DNA of 64,000 nt from Bretschneidera sinensis (GCA_023935145.1 CM043700.1:38482620-38546619); one strand, 5' to 3'; numbered from the stretch's first letter, positions 25,801-37,375 are shown. The notes: generated by a model not told the origin, from the letters alone. Numbers and translations: made by a program.

Positions 25801-26247
25801 TTAGTAAACTGAAAAATTATAAAAGCATAGTGCAAAAAAGTTGAAGATTTGAGACTGAATTGAATGTGTACATTTGATAATGATAACTCTTTTATATAGT
25901 ATTTAGAAATAGAGGTGATACTTGAGTATCATGATAGGATTAGAATTCTTAGTAATATTCTGAAAAGAGTTAGATTTCTATAAATTTGAGTGTCATAATA
26001 AGATTAAGATTCTGATGTGAAATTACTATTCTACCGTTTATCACATGTAATTATTCGATTAGTTGCTCTGTTTGTTTATAAAATTATCTTTCACATTTAA
26101 AAGATATCACATGTCATAATCATACTGACTGGAAATTTTTTCCCAGCATCAATTTTCATTAACAATTGAAAATAAATTACATATATGCTTCATGAACTTT
26201 ACACATTTGAAACTTAGGTACACAAACTTTTAATTTTGGTAATCAAG

Positions 26248-26297
<50 letters not shown>

Positions 26298-26640
26298 GTG
26301 ATAATCTTGATCAAAATGGAGTCATTACTTTTATTTTGAAAGTTGCAATCGCTGGATTAAGTTCTCAGCCTTGTGAAGTTTTGAAATATAAATATGTGAA
26401 AATATCTCTCAACTACAATATTTTTCAGCATGTTTTAAACAAAATATATATTAATAATTTTTAAAATGAAAATATATATAGCAACTGAACAAACAGAGCC
26501 TCGATGAACTTTAATTGTCACATTGTAATTATATAAGTTTTATTGATAAAATCTATGTTGTGCGTTGAGATATTTTCTAAACCGACAATTGGGATATATT
26601 CTACATGTGAAAAATTATAATTGAGTGCCACTTACAATAT
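22850..26640. other. Very AT-rich intergenic DNA, no gene seen
   Basis: About 3.8 kb with long runs of A/T trinucleotides (23690-24270 is almost pure ATA/AATAAT). The block at 23470-23680 has GTTTGGTTATGATAATCAAG and several TTGTAATGG repeats in both orientations, which suggests a small degraded element. Nothing looks like coding sequence. Confidence 0.5.
26253..26293. repeat. (TA)n microsatellite
   Basis: An uninterrupted run of about 20 TA units, 390 bp upstream of the START-fold gene. Confidence 0.95.
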
Positions 26641-26650
26641 AAATGTTGAC

Positions 26651-26685
26651 TCTCTGTCTCTGTCTCTGTCTCTGTCTCTGTCTCT
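26651..26685. repeat. (CTCTGT)n hexanucleotide repeat at a start codon
   Basis: About six units of a six-base repeat end two bases before the likely start codon at 26687. Each unit is two codons (Ser-Leu) in the frame of the gene. An upstream in-frame ATG at 26621 would add a short Ser-Leu stretch to the protein. Confidence 0.85.
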
Positions 26686-26686
26686 A

Positions 26687-27208
26687 ATGGAGCAAAATTC
26701 ACAGCCTGAATGGCAAGGCAAGGTCTCAACAAGGCTTACAAAAGCCACCGCAGACCAAATATGGCCTCTTTTCAAAGACTTCTTTAACTTACACAAATGG
26801 TTCCCTAGCTTAGCCACTTGCTATGGGGTCCATGGCACCAACGGTGAGCCCGGTTGCATCCGATACTGCGCCGGTTTCTCCATCCAATCCAACGGTCACA
26901 AAGATGCCAGCCGACCCGTTAGCTGGTCAAAGGAGATGTTGATGGCCGTCGATCACGTTGAACGTAGCCTGAGTTATGAGATGGTGGATAGCAATATTGG
27001 GTTCAAGTCATATGTTTCGACGGTCAAGATTATTGCTTCAGGGGGCGATAATATTGACGTTGATGGCCAACATGGGTGTGTGATCGAGTGGGTTTTCGCC
27101 GTTGATCCTGTGGAAGGGTGGGTACTGGATGATTTGGTGAGGAAGTATGAGATAGGCCTGCAGCTCATGGCTAGGAGAATGGAGGATGCAGTACTCGATC
27201 AAGCTTAA
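26687..27208 (+). CDS. Lachrymatory-factor-synthase-like (Bet v 1/START fold) protein
   Basis: An intronless frame of 173 codons plus TAA. It matches the plant polyketide cyclase/START superfamily members annotated as lachrymatory-factor-synthase-like: WQGKVSTRLTKATADQIWPL near the N-terminus, DFFNLHKWFPSL, then CIRYCAGFSI, WSKEML, VDHVERSLSYEMVD and a C-terminal helix ending near MARRMEDAV. Size and layout fit the family (about 160-180 residues, one hydrophobic cavity closed by the last helix). In onion the enzyme isomerises a sulfenic acid. In other plants the homologues have no settled role, so I infer only a small-ligand-binding fold. The Arg of CIRYC and the Glu of WSKE sit where the onion enzyme has catalytic residues. 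I chose ATG 26687 because the family starts there. ATG 26621 would prepend a repeat-encoded Ser-Leu run. Confidence 0.85.
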   Translation: MEQNSQPEWQGKVSTRLTKATADQIWPLFKDFFNLHKWFPSLATCYGVHGTNGEPGCIRYCAGFSIQSNGHKDASRPVSWSKEMLMAVDHVERSLSYEMVDSNIGFKSYVSTVKIIASGGDNIDVDGQHGCVIEWVFAVDPVEGWVLDDLVRKYEIGLQLMARRMEDAVLDQA

Positions 27209-27634
27209 TATATTGTTTAATAAAATAAATACATAGGGTCATCAGTGTCTGATCAATAATTTTTTATATTGAGAGCGACATACACGAACATTTATATTAT
27301 ATAAGTAAATATTAAATAAATATATATGCTTTATAAATTTCGTTTCGATCATTAAATTGATAATTTAAATTTCTTTATCAGCTGCATGATTATTAAATAC
27401 TTGGTTAATATTTGAATGTTCTAATGTTCTTTCTTTAAAAAAAAAAAAAAAAAAATCTTTTCATAACCAAAATAAAATCGAAGAAAATAATAAAAATAAA
27501 ACATTTTTCTAACATATGTATTAAATTTTTATTTATTTATTTAAAATGAAATTGAACAGTAAATAAATTTATAATTAATTTAAAACTAATCAAAATAAAA
27601 ATAAATAAATTTACAAAGTGTTGTTGAATCACGT
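27209..27634. other. Intergenic, no gene seen
   Basis: AT-rich 3' flank of the START-fold gene up to the hAT target site. It contains a poly-A run at 27437-27455. Confidence 0.45.
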
Positions 27635-28809
27635 GTTATTAGTAGAGGTGAGCATAGGTTGGGTTAACCTAAAAGTTCAACTCAATTCATTCATGCCTGA
27701 TTGAAAAAATCTCAACACAACTCAATCAATGAACTTATCAAACCTCAACTCAACTCAATTTATTCGGGTTGGTTTGGGTCATCAGGTTGATATATTTTTT
27801 CTACTAAAAAATTAAATCATACATATTACAAAACAAAAAAATATTCTACTAAATCCAAAACCAAATCTATACATATTGCAAGTAAAAGTTGTGCACGTTA
27901 GTTTTATATAAACTAATATTCAATATTTTTGTTAGCATCTTGAAAATTGTTATGAAAACAAGTATTAACGGATACTATTTCCAACATATAGCACACCAAA
28001 ATTCGTCAACCAAATGAAATGACCAGAAGCATAACAAACTCTTTCCAGCATACAACACACCAAAACTCTTTCAATTTTGTAGAATGATTGTAAATCAGCC
28101 TTAAAACCTTCATGATCTAATTTTTACATAATGTCGCACACATATACATCAAATAAAAACCATAAACTATACGAAAATAAAGAAAGCTAAAATTGTTTTT
28201 TTTTTTGTAGGATTCTTAGGAAAAAGAAAGAAAAAAAAAGAACACACACACATACAAACTAACTTACCAAAATATGGAAGTATTCCATTAATATTTAGAG
28301 AAAGTAGATTCCACTGTTAAACCTGTAACTCTAAAAAAAATACGTGATACATCAGTATATGGAAAATAAAAAAAAGTGTAACCAATAAAATTATCAAAAT
28401 GAAACTATAAAAGTTAATTACCTGATTCAAATTTCTCAAGCTCATCCAAACTCTAGTCAACATAGATCGGTGTTGGTGAAGCTCGCAACCAATCTTCTGC
28501 ACAAATAAAAGCTTCCACTATTCTAAAAGTCAAAGAACTACGAAAAACATCAAGAACACGACCATTCGTGCTAAAAACTGATTCAAAAGTACCTGTAGAA
28601 ATAGACATTGCCAACACATCTCTTGCCACTTGAGAAAGAATTGGATATTTACTTGAATTAATTTTCCACCAATCCAAAATATCAAATTTCACATTATCTT
28701 TTTCATTAGCATCATCCAATTACATATCCACCTCTGATTTATCCACATAAGTTTCTTCCTCTTGATACCTTTTATATCGACTTGTCATCACAAAAGGATG
28801 ATCTTCCAC

Positions 28810-29602
28810 TGTTGGAAATCACCTTTGAGATACCCAGGTGATAATCTTCTAAACACCAAAGTCTAGAATGACTTGTAAAGAACAGAAACAAACCAATCAA
28901 AGAAAGAACACAACAATTGTTATCGAGGTTCGACAATATGCTTACGTCCCCGTGAGCTCCTCCGAGCCCTCTGCACTAAATCAACGAGTTCTTACAAGTT
29001 ACAGCAACACCTTTTCAAGAAACCTCTAGTTATTGAAGATCGAAAGAAGAGAAAAGAAAGTGATAAAGACTTGAGTTACCCTAGAATTTTCCCCAAGAAA
29101 ATTCCACTTACAAGGCCCTTGAATCCCCAATCTATACTACTCTCTCTCTAAACAACCAGCCTCCCTACAATGAATCTCTCTTGTGTTTGTGTCTTTGCAC
29201 TCTTACAATTGATCTCACATTCACATTCACATGTTATTTTGAATTGCACCTAGATGACCCTTTATATAGGGCAAAAACTTCTTGGCTAATCTTTGAAGTC
29301 AATCTCCACCCTTAGATCTTGAGGACCAATCAATTATAGCCCTTCAACAAGTCTAAGTGATCCTATGCATTTTGATCAAGCCTCACGCATCAATCCAAAA
29401 TGCTGATGAGAATGCATCAGGTGTGCTTCAAGCCGCGGCGCACACAGGGCTAAAACCACCACCTCTCTGGGCACCACGACACAGCCTGCCTGAGGTGCGG
29501 CGCACATCTATGTCTTAACAACACCACTTGCTGGGCACTAAGGAGCGGATATCTTGGGGTGCGGCGCACACTGCTAACTTGATCCTTAGACAAATACCAA
29601 CA
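28810..29602 (-). repeat. 3' LTR of the TNT1-like copia element
   Basis: 793 bp, starts TGTTGGAAATCACC and ends AAATACCAACA on the plus strand. It is about 60 bp longer than its partner, mainly through indels around 29340-29470. Inside it at 29603-29620 (minus strand, just before the LTR) is a purine tract AGACAAAGGTAGAGAT that fits the polypurine tract. Confidence 0.88.
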
Positions 29603-29799
29603 ATCTCTACCTTTGTCTAAGCGATTTAACCCGAACCTTTGTGCAGAGAACTCAGGATCCAAACTCAATTTGAGTCACCATATCAACCGACTCCAATCCT
29701 AAGAAGTCCAAGGCAATGATTGAACTTACTTGGAGGTAGAACTTTGGTGCCTAAATCTACAAGATTTTCTTCCGTGGTGACCTTGTCCACATGGATGCA

Positions 29800-31448
29800 T
29801 CATTCCGTAACATTTTTCCAAATGAAATGGTACCGAACATCCATATGCTTTGTCCTCTCATGGAACACCAGATTCTTACACAAGTGCAACGCACTTTGGC
29901 TATCCGAATACACCACCACCTGCTCTTTTAGTACCTTCAACTCTTCCAACAACCCTTTGCACCATATAACCTCTTTTATAGCTTCCGTAGCCGCTATGTA
30001 CTCAGCCTCGGTTGTTGAGAGTGCTACCACCGGCTGCAACTGAGCCTTCCAACTTATACAACATCCATTTAAATTAAAAAAGTAGGAGGTAATCGATCTT
30101 CTTTTATCCCGGTTTGCTCCATAGTCCGAATCTGTATAACCTTCAAGACAGATGGACTTACCCTTCTTCTCATAAACTAGCCTCACATCTTGGTTTCCCT
30201 TCAAGTACCTCAGCAACCACTTCATCCCAAGCCAATGCTCCTTTCCAGGATTACTCATAAACCTGCTGAGAACACTCATTGCATGAGCAATGTCAGGTCT
30301 AGTGCTTACCATCATGAACATGACTGATCTAACCGCACTAAAGTAGGGGACCTTTTTCATTTCCTTCTTCTCCTCATCCGATCTTGGACATTGATCGCTG
30401 AAGCTCTTAAAATGACCAGCAAGGGGAACCTTCACTGGTTTGCTATCTTCCATAGAAAACTTAGATGCCATCTTTTCTATGTAGGAAGTCTGAGAAATCT
30501 TCAATCTGTTTCTCTCCCTTTCCTGGATTATACTCATCGCAAGGATCTTCTGTGCAGGACCAAGATCTTTCATCTCAAACTCCTCACTGAGTTGAGACTT
30601 CAATTTTCCTATCCTCTCCATGTTGCTCCCAACCAGCAGCATATCATCAATATAGATGATGATGATCACCACTTCATCCACCTTGTGCCCCTTGTAGTAT
30701 AACACAAATCATAGTAGCTCCTTATGAAACCCAAGCTAGTTACAAAGGAATCGAATCTCTTATTCCATTGCAGAGGTGATTGCTTCAGGCCATAGAGAGA
30801 ATTCTTCAATTGGCACACCAAATCTCCTTGCCTTCCTTCCTCATAGCCTTCGGGTTGCCTCATGTAGATAGTCTCATAAAGCTCTCCGTGTAAGAACACT
30901 GTCTTCATATCCATTTGCTTGATTTCCCAATTGAATTAGACTACCATTGCTAACACTATGCTTATCGTCTTGTATTTCACAACCAGTGAGATTATTTCGG
31001 TGAAATCTATGTCTTCTCTTTATGTGAACCCCTTCACCACCAGCTTAGCTTTATACCAGACTTCATCCCCTGGAGTGTTCCCTCATTTGATATTGTAGAT
31101 CCACCTACAATCCATAACTCCCTGTTTTTCTAGTTTGGGTACCAATTCCCAAGAGTTGTTCTTCCTCAATGAATCTATTTCTTCTTCCATAGCTAGCTTC
31201 CATCTTGACGAATCCTTACATCCTATGGCATCAATGTAAGTCTCTGGTTCACTTATCCCTCCTTCTGTCCAAGGAGCTGGTGCACTCACAGCCGCAAAAC
31301 CATATCTCAAAGGTGGTCTGACCAGCCTTCTTTCCCGATCCCTTGTGAGTTGATAGTCATTCTGACTTGCCGCATCATTGTAACGACCCATCCCGGGTTG
31401 GCCACCCCGAAACGGTGATATTACATTTTGAGAATCCCAGCACGACAC
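29800..31448 (-). pseudogene. Copia reverse transcriptase and RNase H, decayed
   Basis: Fragments in order: 31448-31083 (RT N-terminus, ESETY-type start and MEEEIDSLRKNNSWELVPK), 30914-30666 (MDMKTVFLHGELYETIYMRQ, LYGLKQSPLQW) and 30705-29800 (YIDDMLLVGSN with the RT acidic pair; then the RNase H part GYTDSDYGANRDKRRSITS, STTEAEYIAA, and HERTKHMDVRYHF). Frame changes near 30700 and between 30914 and 31083 break it. The solo LTR begins at 31379, so the shortest fragment's N-terminal residues at 31380-31448 come from LTR DNA and are not part of pol. Confidence 0.88.
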
Positions 31449-31904
31449 ATATATGCAGCAGTAAAAATAAATATTACCAAAAGAACTTTACATCAATCCG
31501 TAAAATGCATGAAGATTTACAAATAAATTTTTTTTTTCATTTTATTTTCTCATTAGTCTGAGGATGATGACACGTACGTGGCTTACAGAAAATGATTTCT
31601 TCTGAACCTCAACTCATCAAACTATTTGCCAAGCCTGCTACCTAAAAATCATTGTACAATGAGGGGTGAGCTTCACAAGCTCAGTGAATTAAATTTACTA
31701 GAAGTATTCTAAATTCTATAAATAGTCTTTTAATATTTAATCATTTATTTTTCGCATAACCTGATGACAACTTTCTACTATGAATATCTTCTTCTCAATC
31801 ATTGGTTCACCTTAAGACCATCAATTATTTCATAATTACCTCGTAATGAGGTTCACATCATAAAATCTACCATTTAGATAAGTCTTATCACCATAACTGT
31901 CTCT

Positions 31905-32300
31905 TTCTATGAGACTTAACCACCTATAATTAAATTCACAATAGTATACCACATCTCAATATTTCAATAATCTCATTATCATAACTGTCTTTTTTTATGA
32001 GACCCAGCCATCTATAATTAAATTCACAATAATATACCATATCTCAGCTTTTCAGTAATCTCATCATCACATCTGTCTCTTTTTATGAGACTCAACCATC
32101 TATAATTAAATTCACAACAATCTACCACATATCAGCTTTTCAGTAATCTCATCATCACATTTGTCTCTTTTTATGAGACTCAACCATCTATAATTAAATT
32201 CACAACAATCTACCACATCTCAGCTTTTTAGTAATCTCATCATCATAACTGTCTCTTTTTATGAGACTCAACTATCTATAATTAAATTCACAATTTATAC
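31905..32300. repeat. 88-bp tandem repeat inside the solo LTR
   Basis: The landmark CTATAATTAAATTCACAA occurs at 31923, 32012, 32100, 32188 and 32276, spacings of 89, 88, 88 and 88 bp. The unit also carries CTGTCTCTTTTTATGAGACT and CAGTAATCTCATCATCA. The sister solo LTR has only one unit-like segment (near 40830-40860). Confidence 0.88.
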
Positions 32301-32404
32301 ATCACACATCAGTATTTCAATAATGCAAGCAATTATTAAAACAGATGCAATGCAATGAATGCATATGATGGGAACGTCTTCCCACCTGTCGACAGGTTGT
32401 TATT

Positions 32405-32605
32405 ATCTTAGACCGGCTGCCCTCCCGGTTCTTTTATTCTCATCAAACCGGCTGCCTTCCCGGTTAATTTCAGCATATACCGGCTGTCACGGTTTTCACT
32501 TTTCATCCCAGCATATGCCGGCTGTCACGGTTTTCACTTTTCATCCCAGCATATACCGGCTGTCACGGTTATTTCTTTAGACCGGCTACCTTCCCGGTTC
32601 TTTCG
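32405..32605. repeat. Cluster of CCGGC...CCGGT / CACGGT short hairpins
   Basis: Six repeats of the form ACCGGCTGCCYTCCCGGTT or ACCGGCTGTCACGGTT lie at about 32411, 32447, 32477, 32516, 32553 and 32580. Most can form a five-base stem (ACCGG with CCGGT). Related copies occur in the sister LTR at about 41018-41135. Confidence 0.7.
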
Positions 32606-33537
32606 GTTATATTATTAAATGCATATGCGCATAAACAATGATATGAAACAGTAATATAAAAACAATATAAAGATTCAAACCATTTAATTTGGCTATCCTG
32701 ATTATCCACAAATTTTATATAACAAAGTTTCTTTAAAATTCCTCACATCCAATCATCCTGTTTTTTATCAAAATATATAAAAATTCCACTAGATTCTTCT
32801 CTTCCCCAAATCACATCAAATAATCCATTTAAGTCTGTCAAGATCCACTAAAATTCGTCTCAAAACACATCAACTCATCCATCAAAACTTATCAATATCC
32901 ACTAAAATTCATCTCATCGTAATTCGTATTAAAACATCAATATATCTCATCAATAATTTATTTATTGCTTTTATTCTCAAATAAACTTATAATTTCCAAA
33001 AATATTATTTCTCACCGAGAAATATTTCTACATGTCCAAATTTTCTATCATACTCATAAATCAATTTTTTCATCCATCACCCAAGCATACTTAAATAATT
33101 ACAATTAATATTATCACCAAATAATTGATTTTTCATTTAGACTACTTAAAGTAAATTCAACTCACCTCGTAGCATTTAAAGCTACCCGTGGGTCACCTTA
33201 TTGCCTTTCCCGGTTCTTTTCAAAAATTTCTCCCGTTGTAGGATAATCAACACTTGACATAATATTTGTATTAAATTTCTAATTATTTCTTAAATTCATC
33301 GTAAACCACTCCCTACGAAAATTCTTACTTTGAGCTTCGGGAATTTCGTATATGCTAAAAATTCAAAAAATAAATACTACACCATTACCTCATAATACTG
33401 GTAACTTCTCATGATCATCTATGAAATTCCACAGAAAACTCTTTCAAAATTTTGCTCTTCCAATATTTTTCTTTAAGTCCCCGAATATTTTGAGAAAAAC
33501 AAAAGAAATGGAAAGAAAACTGAACAAAATCGTTCAG

Positions 33538-33539
<2 letters not shown>

Positions 33540-33610
<71 letters not shown>
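33540..33610. repeat. (TA)n microsatellite
   Basis: About 35 TA units without interruption inside the solo LTR. Confidence 0.95.
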
Positions 33611-33613
<3 letters not shown>

Positions 33614-34125
33614 AGTGAGCTGCCACCTAACTTCTAACTTTGATTTAAAAAAAACTCCAAGTTTTTTTTCCTTTAGTCTTCAGCAGCTTCCCCCACCTAA
33701 CTCTCTCATTTTTTTTTTAAAACAAAAGCCTCCACTAAAAGATAACGGTGGAAGCATGATTTCCACTACCCATTTTTTAACAAAACTCTTTTTCTTTCTT
33801 TTTTTTTTTTATTCTTTTCCTTCTTTTCATTCTTATGGACCTGGACATTAAATGTCCAGTTTTTTTTTATTTATTATTATTCACTATTCATATTTTACTA
33901 TTCATGCTTTTTACTATTCATTTTTTTTTCAATATTAATCCTTAACATAAAAAAATATTATTTAAATCTCATGATATATTTATCAAATTACTTTTTTACC
34001 CTTAATTCACGAATACGGGTATTACAATCATCCCCTTCTAGTTCAGCCCCTTTTCGAGTGTCCTGAGCTTGGCATTCATCAATGGGATCTACCTAGTCCG
34101 AACCCTTTTGCCTTCCTTGCTCTAC

Positions 34126-35470
34126 CTAAACTGAATTTTTCTTGATGCTATGCTCCACAAATGCCGAACTGGTTTGCTCACTATCCCCTGCAAGGTTAGT
34201 TTTCTCCAAATAGGGAAATAAATGCTCATTGAAAATGACATCCCTACTTGTTATGAGTTTAAATCCTTTTTGCTCTAAGGACCACAACCTATACCCCTTA
34301 GCCTCTTCCCCATACCCTAGAAACACACATTTTTTAGACCTTAGGCTAAGCTTATCATCCATTTGACGTGCAAACGCAGCACATCCAAAAGTTCTAAGGT
34401 TGTTCAACTCAGGGGGTTTACCACTCCACATCTCTATGGGAGTCTTAAGGTCTAAAGCCCTAGAGGGTGATCTATTAACCAAATATGCAGCAGTAGACAT
34501 AGCTCCCCCCCAAAAATATTTAGGTAAATCGGACCTAATTAACATGCACCTAACCTTTTCCATAAGGGTCTTATTCATCCTCTCAGCAACTCCATTTTGC
34601 TAAGGGGTTTTCACAACCGTTCTATGTCTTAGAATCCCATTTAATTCACAGAATTTATCAAAATCCTTATTAAAAAAATTCTAAGCCATTATCGGTTCTT
34701 AACACCTTAACTACCCTGCCCGTTTGAGTCTCTAGCAACTTTTTCTACACCACAAATTTATTCAAAACATCTGATTTATTTTTAAGCAAATAAACCCAAA
34801 TCTTTCTTGAATAATCATCAATTAAAGACAGAAAGTAACGATTACCTCCCTGTGTTGGTGTTCTTGCTGGTCCCCAAAGATCCGCATGAATGTAGACAAG
34901 AATCCCCTTAGACTTGTGCACTCTGGTGTTGAAGCTGACCCGATGTTGCTTCCCAAGAATGTAACTCTCGCAGAAATCAAGTTTCTTTATCTTGTCACCA
35001 CTAAGTAGACCATACTTGCTGAGAATTTGCAGGCCCTTTTCGCTCATATGTCCTAAGCGATTGTGCCAAAGAACCGCCTTATCCATCTTAGCCATTAAGC
35101 TTGCTGCTTGATCCTTGATTTCTGTCTCTCTGATCATCTCATAGAGACCATCCTTAATTGCTGCTTTGATCACTATCAAAGATCCCTTGGTTACCTTGAT
35201 CTTTCCTCCCTTTGCTTTGTATGTGTACCCCATGGAATCCAACTGCCCCATTGAGATCAAATTTCTTCTCAAATCTGAACGATACCTCATATTCCGCAGC
35301 AGCCTTATGACTCCATCAAACATCCTCAATTGGATGTCTCCTATCCCCATCACTTGGCAAGAAGTATCATTCCCCAAGAAAACCCTTTCATCATTGATTT
35401 TCTTGAAATTCTTGAACTAATCCCTCTGAGGGCATATATGATAAGTGCATCCGGAATCCAAGATTTATTT
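34126..35470 (-). pseudogene. Copia protease end, GAG-pre-integrase and integrase, decayed
   Basis: The protease active-site region (DSGCTYHICPQRD, then a stop) is near 35455-35420. Piece 35377-34745 covers GAG-pre-integrase with WHNRLGHMSEKGL and FCESYILGKQHR (zinc His/Cys with one Cys changed) and the first integrase acidic segment HADLWGPARTPTQGG. Piece 34578-34126 covers the integrase C-terminal half, MNKTLMEKVRCMLIRSDLPK, YFWGGAMSTAAYLVNRSP and KKCVFLGYGEEAKGYRLW. About 160 bp between the pieces holds stops where the middle of the integrase core (DNGTEF-type region) should be. Confidence 0.88.
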
Positions 35471-36318
35471 CTTGCTGCCTTGCCTCTTGCTCACATTTGA
35501 GCACACAATAAGAACATCATCTTACTGTTCTCTTTTGGCAACCGAAGCCTCTCCAATGTTGGTATGACTTCTTCCTCTCTCATCCCACAACTTCTTCTTG
35601 CAATCTTTCTTGACACGTCCCTCCAAACTTCGGTTTGGAATGCGATCTCCCATGGCTCTACCCTTTGATTTCTCCCTGTAGTTGCCATGGATGTTATTGC
35701 TATTTCGAGTTGCTTTCCTTCCTCTAACGAACAGCCCTTCTCCACTTGATGCTTCCCTCATCTTGGCTTTGAAATCATGTGCCCTTATATTATTGATCAC
35801 AATTTCCTTGGTTAGTGTATCTTTTTCATATTCAATAGTATTAATCAAACTTTCAAAATAATTAGGAAGAGAATTCAATAACGTAACAGCCAATTGTTCA
35901 TCCGGGAATGTTATACTACAACTAGCAAAATCATGAATTAGTTTATTAAACATATCAAAATTATCTTGCAACCTTTATTAGGATCCATTTTAAAAACAAA
36001 GATTTTTTTAAGAAGATAAATCTTATTAAGGAGAGTCTTGGTAAGAAATAACTCATACAGTTTCTTCCAAATGATAGCTGGATCTTCCGAGTCTCTGCAC
36101 TCCCTTGTGACACTATTCGAGATGTGCAGAAAAATGGTGCTATATGCCATTTTCTTCATCTTATTCTGCAGGACCTCCGTGATACTTGCTGAAAAAGCGT
36201 CATCTTCTCCAATCGCCAAGTCCACCTTTTGTTGCATAAGAACAGCTTTGATCTTTCACTTCCAAAGGGCAAAGTCTCCCTTTCCATCAAACTTCTCAAC
36301 AATGAAGTTCGAACCCAT
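35460..36318 (-). pseudogene. Copia gag, decayed
   Basis: The start codon at 36318 opens MGSNFIVEKFDGKGDFALWK and meets a stop at once (LWK then TGA). Further segments are 36237-35938 (MQQKVDLAIGEDDAFSASIT, then a stop in the helical core) and 35971-35522 (FPDEQLAVTLLNSLPNYFES, TLTKEIVINNIRAHDFKAKM). The zinc-knuckle zone near 35560-35640 is too decayed to show a CCHC box. Several frames are needed to follow it. Confidence 0.82.
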
Positions 36319-36382
36319 CTTGCGGAGAAAATCTCAGATTTATGCAGCATCCACAATTGTTTTCCAACTTCTTCTAAATCTC

Positions 36383-36525
36383 AAGAACACGATTAGATCT
36401 TGATCTCTATTTCGTTCTTGAATCACATCAAGAACACGATCAGATATTGATCTCTACTCCATTCTTGAATCACCTCAAGAACACGATCAGATATTGATCT
36501 CTACTCCGTTCTTGAATCATCTAAG
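36383..36525. repeat. 47-bp tandem repeat (three copies) in the copia leader
   Basis: AAGAACACGATYAGATMTTGAT starts at 36383, 36430 and 36477, exactly 47 bp apart. It lies between the primer-binding site and the gag start, in the untranslated leader. Confidence 0.88.
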
Positions 36526-36596
36526 AAGTTGACCTTTGATTCTTGGAGTCTTGCTCCGATAACCACCTGTTCTTGCTCCGATACCCGTCAACCTTG

Positions 36597-36642
36597 GCTC
36601 TGATACCACTGTTGGTGGTATCTCTTCTAACTCTGATACCAC
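36597..36642 (-). promoter_or_regulatory. Primer-binding site of the copia element, duplicated
   Basis: Read on the minus strand, GTGGTATCAGAG touches the 5' LTR (36642-36631) and TGGTATCAGAGC occurs again at 36608-36597. Both match the 3' end of initiator methionine tRNA, the usual copia primer. The outer copy is followed on the plus strand by TGTTGG, the first six bases of the LTR, so a 34-bp segment that spans the LTR/PBS junction has been duplicated. Confidence 0.8.
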
Positions 36643-37375
36643 TATTGGAAATCACCTTTGAGATGCCTAGGTGGTGATCTTTCAAACATCCAAGTCTAGA
36701 ATGACTTGTAAAGAACAAAAACAATCCATTCAAAGAAAGAACACAACAATTGTTATCGAGGTTCAGCAATGTGCCTACGTCTCCGTGAGCTCCTCCGAGC
36801 CATCTACACTAAATCAATGAGTTCTTACAAGATACAACAACACCTCTTCAAGAAACCTCTAGTTCTTGAAGAGCGAAAGAAGAGAAACGAAAGTGATAAG
36901 TACTTGAGTTACCTTAAAATTTTCCCCAAGAAAATTCCACTTACAAGGCCCTTGAATCCCCAATCTATACTACTCTCTCTCTAAACAACCAGCCTCTCTA
37001 CAATGAGTCTCTTTTGTGTTTATGTCTTTGCACTCTTACAATTGACTCACTTTCACATTCAAATGTTATTTTGAATTGCTCCTAGATGACCCTTTATATA
37101 GGGCAAAAACTTCTTGGCTAATCTTTGAAGTTAATCTCCACCTTTAGATCTTAAGGACCAATCAATCATAGCCCTTCAACAAGTCTAAGAGATCTTGTGT
37201 GTTTTGATCAACCTCTATGGGTGCCACAGCGCAACCTGCCTGAGGTGCGGAGCACACCTGTGTCTCAACAACACCACTTACTGGGCGCTAAGGCACGAAT
37301 ATCCTAAGGTGTAGCGCACACTGCTGACCTGATGCTGAACGCCTTTCCTCTTTGATCCTTAGACAAATACCAACA
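36643..37375 (-). repeat. 5' LTR of the TNT1-like copia element
   Basis: 733 bp, similar along its whole length to 28810-29602. Its terminal TG has become TA. It ends AAATACCAACA next to the TCCAC duplication. Confidence 0.88.

Larger units (their letters stand above)
31379..34026. repeat. Solo LTR (2.65 kb) inserted in the copia element
   Basis: It starts TGTAACGACCCATCCCGGGT and ends GGGTATTACA, with ATCAT direct repeats at 31374-31378 and 34027-34031. It has no internal coding region or second LTR, so it is what unequal recombination leaves. Terminal bases TGTAAC...TTACA are typical of plant Ty3-gypsy LTRs, but with no pol sequence the superfamily is inferred. Its best relative in the window is the solo LTR at 40208-42245. 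It contains an 88-bp tandem array, a cluster of short hairpins and a long (TA)n tract. Confidence 0.85.
28810..37375 (-). mobile_element. TNT1-like Ty1-copia retrotransposon
   Basis: The element has two LTRs in the same orientation, 28810-29602 (3' LTR) and 36643-37375 (5' LTR), both bounded TG/TA...CA. Direct repeats TCCAC flank it at 28805-28809 and 37376-37380. Coding order on the minus strand is gag, protease, integrase, reverse transcriptase, RNase H, which is the copia order. The gag start (MGSNFIVEKFDGKGDFALWK) and the RT/RNase H sequence resemble TNT 1-94 type (Tork-lineage) elements. A 2.65-kb solo LTR is inserted between integrase and RT. Many stops and frameshifts show it is dead. 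Confidence 0.9.

Noticed and set aside
29403..29580. GC-rich GGCGCACAC repeats in the copia LTR as a separate element
   Set aside because: They lie wholly inside the LTR, and a related segment is in the partner LTR at about 37200-37325.
33421..33618. Open frame ending in a long Tyr-Ile run
   Set aside because: It is the translation of a (TA)n microsatellite inside a solo LTR.
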